64,000 nucleotides of DNA from Klenkia soli (lineage in GTDB: Bacteria > Actinomycetota > Actinomycetes > Mycobacteriales > Geodermatophilaceae). Positions 57,765 through 64,000 of this stretch are shown here, piece by piece. The stretch's first letter is position 1, and every line of letters starts with the position of its first letter. The notes below the pieces were generated by a model. That model saw nothing but the letters and a program-made list of their open reading frames with translations, ran no database searches and was not told where the DNA came from. A program made the position numbers and the translations under genes. The stretch is taken from the NCBI RefSeq assembly GCF_900103975.1, contig NZ_FNIR01000001.1, positions 62,001-126,000 on the forward strand, read 5' to 3'.

Positions 57765-59339
57765 GTGCAGCAGACCCGGCACGACGGCGGCTGGCGCGGC
57801 ATGACCATGAGCTCCCAGCTGGGGCGGCACGCGCGCTCCACCCCCGACACCGTCGCCCTGCGCTTCGAGGGCCGCGGGCTCACCTACGCCGAGCTGGACG
57901 AGCGGGTCACCCGGCTGGCGCACGCGCTGGCCGACCGGGGGGTGCGCACCGGCGACCGCATCGCCGTCCTGGCCATGAACGGGCCGGAGGTGTGGGAGGC
58001 CTACCTGGCCGGCGTGCGGCTGGGCGCCGTCGTCGTCCCGGTGAACTTCCGGCTGGTGGCCGCCGAGGTCGCGTACGCCCTCACCGACAGCGGCGCCGTG
58101 GCCCTGGTGGTCGACGGGGCGATGGCCGAGGTGGCCGCCGCGGCACGGGCCCAGGCCCCGGGCGTGGCGACGGTGCTGCAGATCGGCGAGGAGTACGAGG
58201 CGGCCCTGGCCGCGGCGTCCGCGGACCCACTCGAGGTGGAGGTCGACGAGGCCTCGCCCGCGTTCATCATGTACACCTCCGGGACCACCGGCCGGCCCAA
58301 GGGGGCGGTGCTGACCCACCGCAACCTGCTCATGCACGCCTTCAGCCAGGTGGTCACCAACGGGGTCGACCCGACGACGGAGAAGGTGCACGCGCCCGGC
58401 ACGCCGATGTTCCACATCGCCGGGTTGGCCGGCGGGCTGCCGCCGCTGCTGCTGGGCGGCACGCAGGTGGTGCTCCGGTCCGGCGGGTTCGACCCGGTCG
58501 CCACCCTGGACCTCATCGAGCGCGAGCGGGTCAACAGCATCTTCCTGGTGCCGGCGATGTGGTCTGCCGTCGTCGCCGTCCCGGGCATCGCCGAGCGCGA
58601 CCTGTCCTGCCTGCGCCGGGTCAGCTGGGGTGCCGCGCCGGCCTCGACCACGCTGCTGCGCACCCTGATCGACACGTTCCCGCAGGCCGAGGTGATGACC
58701 GCCTTCGGGCAGACCGAGTGCAGCCCGGTGACCACGTTGCTGCGCGGGGAGGACTCGATCCGCAAGCTGGGCTCGGTCGGCACCCCGATGCTCAACGTCG
58801 AGGTCCGCGTGGTCGACGAGCTGATGCGCGACGTCCCGCAGGGCGAGGTCGGCGAGATCGTCTACCGCTCGCCGATGGTGATGAGCGGCTACTGGGGCAA
58901 GCCCGCCGAGACCGAGGCGGCCTTCGAGGGCGGCTGGTTCCACTCCGGGGACCTGGTGCGCCAGGACGAGGACGGCTACTACTTCGTCGTCGACCGCAAG
59001 AAGGACATGATCATCAGCGGCGGGGAGAACATCTACTGCGCCGAGGTGGAGGACGTCCTGGCCGCCCACCCGGGCGTGGCCGAGGTGGCGCTGATCGGCG
59101 TCCCCGACGACCGGTGGGGCGAGGCGCCGCTGGCCGTCGTCGCCCCCCGCGACCCGGCGTCGCCGCCGACCGCGGCCGAGCTCACCGCCTGGTGCCGCGA
59201 GCGGCTGGCCCGCTACAAGTGCCCGCGGGAGTTCACCGTGGTCGGCTCCCTCCCCCGCAACCCCAGCGGCAAGGTGCTCAAGACCGAGCTGCGCAAGGAC
59301 CACTCCGCCGGCAGCCTGGTCGCCCACCCCGCCGTGTAG
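57765..59339 (+). CDS. Fatty-acid/acyl-CoA ligase (AMP-forming)
   Basis: About 524 residues. ATP-binding P-loop MYTSGTTGRPKGAVLTH, AFGQTECSPVTTLLRGE, SGDLVRQDEDGYYFVVDRKKDMIISGGENIYCAEVE and the catalytic lysine in LPRNPSGKVLKTEL. Activates a carboxylic acid to its CoA thioester. GTG 57765 has GGGAG six bases upstream and is preferred; ATG 57714 would overlap the presumed operator's flank. Acid specificity unknown; neighbours suggest a fatty or branched acid. Confidence 0.92.
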   Translation: MQQTRHDGGWRGMTMSSQLGRHARSTPDTVALRFEGRGLTYAELDERVTRLAHALADRGVRTGDRIAVLAMNGPEVWEAYLAGVRLGAVVVPVNFRLVAAEVAYALTDSGAVALVVDGAMAEVAAAARAQAPGVATVLQIGEEYEAALAAASADPLEVEVDEASPAFIMYTSGTTGRPKGAVLTHRNLLMHAFSQVVTNGVDPTTEKVHAPGTPMFHIAGLAGGLPPLLLGGTQVVLRSGGFDPVATLDLIERERVNSIFLVPAMWSAVVAVPGIAERDLSCLRRVSWGAAPASTTLLRTLIDTFPQAEVMTAFGQTECSPVTTLLRGEDSIRKLGSVGTPMLNVEVRVVDELMRDVPQGEVGEIVYRSPMVMSGYWGKPAETEAAFEGGWFHSGDLVRQDEDGYYFVVDRKKDMIISGGENIYCAEVEDVLAAHPGVAEVALIGVPDDRWGEAPLAVVAPRDPASPPTAAELTAWCRERLARYKCPREFTVVGSLPRNPSGKVLKTELRKDHSAGSLVAHPAV

Positions 59340-59342
59340 CCC

Positions 59343-59403
59343 GTCGAGTGACAGCTGAGCGCTGCTGACGAGTCGTCGCGGCGACGTTCAGCTGCCACTC
59401 GAC
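59343..59403. repeat. 61-bp palindromic repeat, left copy
   Basis: Ends GTCGAGTGACAGCTGAGCG and CAGCTGCCACTCGAC are inverted repeats. It includes the last codons and stop of the DUF559-type gene. A related 61-bp copy lies at 60323-60383. Confidence 0.7.
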
Positions 59404-60269
59404 GCGGTGAGGACCGCCCGGATCCGGGCGAGCAGCTCCGCTGGACGGTGAAGGTCGGCCGCCGTCACGAACAGCACCCGCCAGCCGGCCGCCTGCAGCG
59501 CCTCGACGCGTCGACGGTCGGCCGCGATCTGCGTGGTGTGCCAGGCCCCCTCGTACTCCAGCGCGATGCGGCGGTCCGGCCAGGCGAAGTCGACCCGGGC
59601 CACGAATCGCCCGGCCACGCGGACCTCGAACTGCGCGACAGGGTTCGGCAGGTCCGAGTCGTCGAGCACCACCCGCAGTCGCGTCTCCTGGGGCGACCCG
59701 GCCAGCCCGTCGGCTCGGTCGGCGGCCTCGCGCGCCCGCCGGCACCCGCGACCGGTCAGCCCGAGCGCCGCCTCGCGGAGTGCGGGCAGGGTGCTCAGCC
59801 GCTCCGCCACGCAGCGGTCGAGGAGCACGACGGCCTCCACCGGGTCCAGCCGGCCGGCCAGCTCGAGTGCGGCGACCTCGGGGGTGGCCACGAGGACCGC
59901 GCCACGACGCACCGCGCTGGTCGTGGGGAGCGGACGGCGCCGCACCAGGACACCCGGACAGCTGGGGCGCGGGGCCCCTGGTGCGACCGTCAGCTCGACG
60001 GGGTCGTCCACGCCAGCGAGGTCGGTGAGCCCCCACAGCACCGCCGCGCTGGCGCCGGTCACCACCGCCCCCGGCACCAGGGTGGTGGCCGCGATCTGCG
60101 CCAGGAGGGCATGGTCGACGTCGCAGGTGGCATCGATGCAGACGTCCGGGAAGACGCGGCGCCAGGCCGGTCCACGCAGCTGGCCGGGAGTCAGCAGTCC
60201 GCGCCGGACGACGTCGCTCCCCCGGAACCAGCGGCCCCGCAGCGACGGCCGTCGGCGGGGTCCTGGCAC
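59388..60269 (-). CDS. DUF559/AbiEi-like protein with Vsr-type nuclease fold
   Basis: 293 residues. An N-terminal winged-helix-like part (SDVVRRGLLTPGQLRGPAWRRVFPDV) and a central region resembling AbiEi-type antitoxins are followed by a C-terminal DUF559 domain: VRVAGRFVARVDFAWPDRRIALEYEGAWHT, with the D...E.E pattern of Vsr/PD-(D/E)XK-type nucleases, then RRVEALQAAGWRVLFVTAADL. Widespread and poorly understood in actinobacteria. It is bracketed by two 61-bp palindromes, the left one supplying the final SSGS codons. Confidence 0.82.
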   Translation of the reverse strand: MPGPRRRPSLRGRWFRGSDVVRRGLLTPGQLRGPAWRRVFPDVCIDATCDVDHALLAQIAATTLVPGAVVTGASAAVLWGLTDLAGVDDPVELTVAPGAPRPSCPGVLVRRRPLPTTSAVRRGAVLVATPEVAALELAGRLDPVEAVVLLDRCVAERLSTLPALREAALGLTGRGCRRAREAADRADGLAGSPQETRLRVVLDDSDLPNPVAQFEVRVAGRFVARVDFAWPDRRIALEYEGAWHTTQIAADRRRVEALQAAGWRVLFVTAADLHRPAELLARIRAVLTASSGS

Positions 60270-60322
60270 GCGTAGCAGCCTGCCGGCAGACCAGGCGACG
60301 CGGGGAAGCCCTGTGGACAGGC

Positions 60323-60383
60323 GTCGAGTGACAGCCCAGCGTCGCCGGCGGCTACCCCGGACCGCGCTCAGCTGTCACTCGAC
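60323..60383. repeat. 61-bp palindromic repeat, right copy
   Basis: GTCGAGTGACAGCCCAGCG and CGCTCAGCTGTCACTCGAC form the inverted ends. Same length and outer sequence as the left copy, different centre, so the pairing ends are what is conserved. Confidence 0.7.
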
Positions 60384-60388
60384 GAGGT

Positions 60389-61153
60389 TCAGACGCCGCG
60401 CCAGACGGGGGCGCGCTTCTCGGCGAAGGCGCGGGCGCCCTCCTGGGCGTCGGCGGAGGCGAACACGGACTCGGTCACCGTCACCTGGTGGTCCAGGAGG
60501 TCGCGGTCGGTCCAGCGGACGGCGCCGGCGACCAGCTGCTTGGTCGCCCGCAGCGCCAGCGGGCCGTTGACCGCGATCCGGCCGGCCAGCTCGCGGGCGC
60601 CGGCCAGCGCCCCGCCCGGCTCGGTGAGCGCGTTGACCAGGCCGAACCGGTGGGCCTCCTCGGCGGTCATCGGGTCGCCGGTCAGCGCCAGCTCCATGGC
60701 CCGCTGGTAGGGCAGCGTCTTGGGCAGCCGGAGCACCCCGCCGCCGGCCGCCACCAGTGAGCGCTTGACCTCGGGGATGCCGAACCGGGCCTCGCGGGAG
60801 GCGACGACCAGGTCACAGGCGAGCACGAGCTCGAACCCGCCCGCCAGCGCCCAGCCCTCGACCGCGGCGATCAGCGGCTTGCTCGGCGGCGCCTCGGTCA
60901 GCCCGGCGAACCCGCGCCCGGGCAGCGAGGGCCGCTCGCCGCGGGAGAAGGCCTTGAGGTCCATGCCCGCGCAGAAGACGCCGCCGGCCCCGGTGAGCAC
61001 CAGGACGGCGACGTCGTCGCGGGCGTCGAAGTCGTCCACCGCGTCGGCGAGGGCCTTCGTCGTCGCCAGGTCGATCGAGTTCTTCGCCTCCGGGCGGTTC
61101 AGCGTGATCACGCCGACCCCGTCGGAGACCTCTGCGAGCACCGTGTCCGTCAT
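60389..61153 (-). CDS. Enoyl-CoA hydratase/isomerase family protein (second copy)
   Basis: 254-residue crotonase-fold protein. GVFCAGMDLKAF and VEGWALAGGFELVLACDLVVAS form the oxyanion hole; FGIPEVKRSLVAAGGG carries the glutamate region of hydratases. It differs clearly from the enzyme at 52968, so the two probably act on different intermediates. ATG 61153 (MTDTVLAEVSDG); a longer TTG form would run into the operator-like motif upstream. Confidence 0.92.
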   Translation of the reverse strand: MTDTVLAEVSDGVGVITLNRPEAKNSIDLATTKALADAVDDFDARDDVAVLVLTGAGGVFCAGMDLKAFSRGERPSLPGRGFAGLTEAPPSKPLIAAVEGWALAGGFELVLACDLVVASREARFGIPEVKRSLVAAGGGVLRLPKTLPYQRAMELALTGDPMTAEEAHRFGLVNALTEPGGALAGARELAGRIAVNGPLALRATKQLVAGAVRWTDRDLLDHQVTVTESVFASADAQEGARAFAEKRAPVWRGV

Positions 61154-61182
61154 GACCGCATGTCTGCCAGGTCGACCCCGGG

Positions 61183-61202
61183 CAGTCAACCCTGACCGTC
61201 AG
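61183..61202. promoter_or_regulatory. Shared operator-like motif, copy 3
   Basis: CAGTCAACCCTGACCGTCAG, 30 bases upstream of the enoyl-CoA hydratase ATG and overlapping the stop of the sugar porter gene. Confidence 0.65.
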
Positions 61203-62563
61203 GAGGCGGGGGACAGCTCCCGCTCGATGTCGGCCAGGCTGCGGTTCTTGGTCTCCGGGACCGCCTTCACCACGTAGACCAGCGACAGCACGGTGATCAC
61301 CGCGTAGACGCCGAACGTGGCCGTCTCGCCGATCGCCGAGATGATCGACAGGTAGCTGACGGCGACGACGAAGTTGGCCACCCAGTTGGCCATCGTGGCC
61401 ACCGACGACGCCCGGCCGCGCACGGCGAGCGGGAAGATCTCGCTGATCAGCAGCCAGACCACCGGGCCCAGGCTGACCGCGAACGAGCCCACGTAGAACG
61501 CCAGCACCACGGTGGTGGCGATCGCCCCGGCACCGGCGATGTCGAACAGGAACGCCACGGCCAGGCCGGCCAGGCCCAGCACCATGCCGCTCATGCCCCA
61601 GATCAGCAGCGCGCGCCGACCGACCCGGTCGATCACCTTGATCGCCACGATCGTCATGACCACGTTGGTCAGGCCCACGACGAGCAGCGCCAGCAACGCG
61701 GCCTGCGGCCCCAGGCCGGCGTTCTCCAGCACGGTCGGGGCGAAGTAGATGACGGTGTTGACGCCGGTGATCTGCTGCACGATCGCCAGCGTCACGCCCA
61801 GCATCAGCGCCGGCCGCAGCTTGGGCGCCAGCAGCGAGCGCTGCTGGCCCTTCTCCTCCTCGGTGGCGGTGCCGCGGATGTCGTCGATCTCCTCGGTGAT
61901 CGCCTCCTCGGAGTCGCGCAGCGTGCGCAGCACCGCGCGGGCGTCCTCGTCGCGCCCCTGCCGGACCAGCCAGGCCGGGCTCTCGGGCTCGCGGATCATG
62001 CCCAGCCCCAGGACGACGGCGGGCAGCAGCGCCAGGCCCACGCTGATCCGCCAGTCGCCGCTGCCGGCCAGGAAGTAGGCGACCAGCTGGGAGACCAGGA
62101 TGCCCATGGTCACCGACAGCTGGTTGAGGCTGACCAGCGCACCGCGACGCTCGGGCGGGGCGATCTCGCCGATGTACACCGGGACGACGAAGGACGCCGA
62201 CCCCACGCCGACGCCGATCAGGAACCGCGACAGCAGCAGCACCCAGAACGCCGGCGCGACGATCGACAGCAGCAGGCCGACGACGAACACCAGCGAGGTC
62301 GCGATGATCGCCCGGCGCCGGCCGAGGGTGTCGGCCACCCGCCCGGCGACCAGCGCCCCCACGGCCGCACCGACCAGCAGGATCGACACCACGGTGCCCT
62401 GCAGGAACGGGGTGTCGAGGGTGAAGTCGTCGCTGATGTTGGGCAGCACGCCACCGATGACGCCGGTGTCGTAGCCGAACAGGATGCCGCCGACGGCGGT
62501 CAGCGACGCGGCTTTCGTGACCGCCCGCCGGTGGGTGGCGGTGGCCTGGGCACTGCTGGTCAT
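61199..62563 (-). CDS. Sugar porter family MFS transporter
   Basis: 454 residues, 12 helices. Sugar-porter signatures: GGILFGYDTGVIGG, GRVADTLGRRRAI (motif A), RFLIGVGVGSASFVVPVYIGEIAPPERRG, PESPAWLVRQGR after helix 6, GRRALLIWG and the C-terminal PETKNRSLADIERE. Likely an H+-coupled monosaccharide symporter; sugar unknown. ATG 62563 (MTSSAQAT) is chosen over an upstream start. Stop overlaps the operator-like motif at 61183. Confidence 0.92.
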   Translation of the reverse strand: MTSSAQATATHRRAVTKAASLTAVGGILFGYDTGVIGGVLPNISDDFTLDTPFLQGTVVSILLVGAAVGALVAGRVADTLGRRRAIIATSLVFVVGLLLSIVAPAFWVLLLSRFLIGVGVGSASFVVPVYIGEIAPPERRGALVSLNQLSVTMGILVSQLVAYFLAGSGDWRISVGLALLPAVVLGLGMIREPESPAWLVRQGRDEDARAVLRTLRDSEEAITEEIDDIRGTATEEEKGQQRSLLAPKLRPALMLGVTLAIVQQITGVNTVIYFAPTVLENAGLGPQAALLALLVVGLTNVVMTIVAIKVIDRVGRRALLIWGMSGMVLGLAGLAVAFLFDIAGAGAIATTVVLAFYVGSFAVSLGPVVWLLISEIFPLAVRGRASSVATMANWVANFVVAVSYLSIISAIGETATFGVYAVITVLSLVYVVKAVPETKNRSLADIERELSPAS

Positions 62564-62642
62564 GACTGGTTCCCGTCTCGTTGCAACTCTCAACCAGTCG
62601 AGATCATCCGCCCGATCGCCCACCTCGGCGACCCGAGCCCGG

Positions 62643-63497
62643 TCAGCCCGCCCAGACCTCGCGCACCCGGTCGGCGACCTGGGCCGCCTGTGCCCGCCCG
62701 GCCCGGGCGGACGCGGCCCGTGCGGCCGGGTCCAGGACGTTCTTCCCGATCGCGGCCTTCGCCGCGGCGTCCGGGCTGACCACCGCCACCCGCGACGGCA
62801 GCGCGCCGACCTGGTCCTCGACCCCGGCCATCGGGCCGATGCCCCGGGTGATGGGCGCCAGCACCACCACCCGGTCGTACCCGGCGGCCAGGTCGACGTT
62901 GGCCACCGACCGCACCCCGCCGTCGACGAACCGGCGGTCGCCGATCGTGATGGGCGGGTAGACCCCGGGCACCGCGCAGCTGGCGGCCACCGCCGAGACC
63001 AGGTCGACCCCGGACGTGCGGGTGAACGTCTCGAAGACCCCGGTGGCGGCGTCGACGGCGGTGATCGTCAGCGGTTCGTGCGGCCACTCCGTCGACGTCA
63101 GCCGGGCGGTGATCGCGGCGCGCCGGACCTCCTCGGTGGGGGTGCGGCCCGCGGCGGCCGCGGCGACCGCGAGCGCCCCGAGCCGGGCCCGGAACGCCTG
63201 CTCGTCGCGCCGGTGCCGGAGCATCGCCAGCCCGAAGCGGAGCAGGGTGCCGCGGCCCATCGCGGCGGGCGGACCGGTCTCGACCGAGGGCCCCAGCTGG
63301 GTGGCGTACAGGTCCTCCAGCGGGGCCGGGCTGCGCAGCTGGGCGCCCACCACCGAGCCGGCCGAGGTGCCGACCACCAGCCGCGCCGTCCGCAGGTCGA
63401 CCCCGGCGTCGGCCAGCCCGGCCACCACCCCGATCTCCCAGGCGATGCCCGTGATGCCGCCGCCGCCCAGGACCAGTGCCGTGCTGCCGTCGCCCAT
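62643..63497 (-). CDS. Patatin-like phospholipase family protein
   Basis: 284 residues. The oxyanion loop LVLGGGGITGIAWEIGV, nucleophile elbow VVGTSAGSVVGA (GxSxG) and catalytic-dyad FVDGGVRS (DGG) are all present, as in patatin/RssA-type lipid acyl hydrolases. No signal peptide. ATG 63497. Located between the sugar porter and a divergent acyl-CoA ligase, it could release fatty acids for activation; that link is inference. Confidence 0.92.
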   Translation of the reverse strand: MGDGSTALVLGGGGITGIAWEIGVVAGLADAGVDLRTARLVVGTSAGSVVGAQLRSPAPLEDLYATQLGPSVETGPPAAMGRGTLLRFGLAMLRHRRDEQAFRARLGALAVAAAAAGRTPTEEVRRAAITARLTSTEWPHEPLTITAVDAATGVFETFTRTSGVDLVSAVAASCAVPGVYPPITIGDRRFVDGGVRSVANVDLAAGYDRVVVLAPITRGIGPMAGVEDQVGALPSRVAVVSPDAAAKAAIGKNVLDPAARAASARAGRAQAAQVADRVREVWAG

Positions 63498-63566
63498 CGG
63501 CCCATCCTCGCCCCCGGGCGCCACCCGGACTCGACAACCCGTGTGACCCGCGACACGCTGTCGGTC

Positions 63567-64000
63567 GTGACCGATCGCTGGCCCGCCGGGCTCCCCCGCA
63601 CCCTCGACTACCCGGCCGTCCCGGTCGGCTCCGTGCTGCGGGCGGCCGTGCGCCGCTGGGGCGACCGCACCGCGTTCGTCCACCACGGCGTCGAGCTGAC
63701 CTTCACCGAGCTGGGTCGCCGGGCGCACGCGGTCGCGGCCGGGCTGGCCGAGCGCGGGGTGGGGCGGGGCGACGTGGTCGCCGTGCACCTGCCCAACTGC
63801 CTGCAGTACCCGGCCGTCTACTACGGCGTCCTGCTGGCCGGGGCCACCTTCTCCCCCACCAACCCGCTGCTGACCCCGACCGAGCTGGCCCGCCAGCTCG
63901 CCGACTCCGGCGCCCGCACGCTGGTCACCTGGGAGGCGTGCCTGCCTGCTGTCCGGGTCGCGCTGGCCGACACGGCCGTGCAGACCGTCGTCGTCACCGG
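63567..64000 (+). CDS. AMP-dependent acyl-CoA synthetase, N-terminal part (truncated by window edge)
   Basis: GTG 63567 opens a frame still open at base 64000 (about 144 residues visible). It reads LPRTLDYPAVPVGSVLRAAV, GDRTAFVHHGVELTFTELGRR, VAVHLPNCLQYPAVYYGVLLAGATFSPTNPLLTPTELARQL in outline, the typical N-terminal domain of long-chain acyl-CoA ligases with the PNxxxxP substrate loop. Divergent from the patatin gene, 69 bases between starts. The ATP-binding motifs lie beyond the window. Confidence 0.85.
   Translation, partial: MTDRWPAGLPRTLDYPAVPVGSVLRAAVRRWGDRTAFVHHGVELTFTELGRRAHAVAAGLAERGVGRGDVVAVHLPNCLQYPAVYYGVLLAGATFSPTNPLLTPTELARQLADSGARTLVTWEACLPAVRVALADTAVQTVVVT

Overview
The window is high-GC DNA with many GTG starts, GTGA/ATGA stop-start overlaps and typical actinobacterial families: DUF222/HNH with a LexA box, DUF5994, DUF1684, a cysteine-type leader peptide, MauE/DsbA and CopCD-YcnI-Sco. 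I infer an actinobacterium, most likely close to Geodermatophilaceae (Blastococcus, Geodermatophilus, Modestobacter). The family-level placement is a guess from gene style, not a search result. Product names rest on motifs read by eye.

Bases 1-9.5 kb are ordinary chromosome: a purine deaminase, a GNAT, DUF1353, a TrmH-like methyltransferase, a DUF222/HNH gene that looks frameshifted, a PRISE-type SDR, small membrane proteins, a CtaG-like protein, and a CCA-type nucleotidyltransferase divergent from a second nucleotidyltransferase.

Bases 9.58-20.07 kb are accessory. An intact tRNA-Ala(GGC) lies at 19994-20066 (minus), and its last 42 bases are repeated exactly at 9584-9625 and 16158-16199. 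I read this as two tandem integrated elements, neither with a recognisable integrase. Element A (6.6 kb) carries a 1571-residue DUF4132-type protein coupled to a 135-residue partner, plus a 175-residue unknown. Element B (3.8 kb) is the most striking part: small unrelated genes, one per interval, separated by about ten copies of a roughly 40-bp repeat with a constant 27-bp core. It resembles an integron cassette array without canonical attC sites. Several of these genes appear to have their own leaderless promoter. One cassette has no clear gene but holds a tRNA-like sequence whose T-arm half precedes its D-arm half, that is, a circularly permuted tRNA. The last cassette is a diverged copy of the 69-residue gene next to the first att site.

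Bases 20.1-28.0 kb hold kdpFABC (minus), preceded by a 27-residue small membrane ORF and divergent from kdpDE. Then come an M23 peptidase, a DMT-like transporter, a copper-related chain (PCuAC-like lipoprotein, membrane protein, Sco1, YcnI, CopCD, zf-HC2 anti-sigma) with a divergent ECF sigma factor, a DUF47-Pit phosphate pair, an MFS exporter, and a TauE/SafE permease behind a cysteine-type leader peptide.

Bases 40-49 kb hold an NAD-epimerase interrupted by an amber codon, an SDR, DUF1684, DUF5994, typA, a DsbA/MauE pair, a hydrolase, and yceI divergent from a MarR regulator. Bases 49-64 kb are catabolic: a three-subunit molybdenum hydroxylase, an enoyl-CoA hydratase and two acyl-CoA dehydrogenases, a TetR regulator, an SDR, an acyl-CoA ligase, a second enoyl-CoA hydratase, a sugar porter, a patatin and the start of another acyl-CoA ligase. 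A shared motif in three of the promoters suggests one TetR regulon. A DUF559-type gene in this region is bracketed by two 61-bp palindromic repeats.
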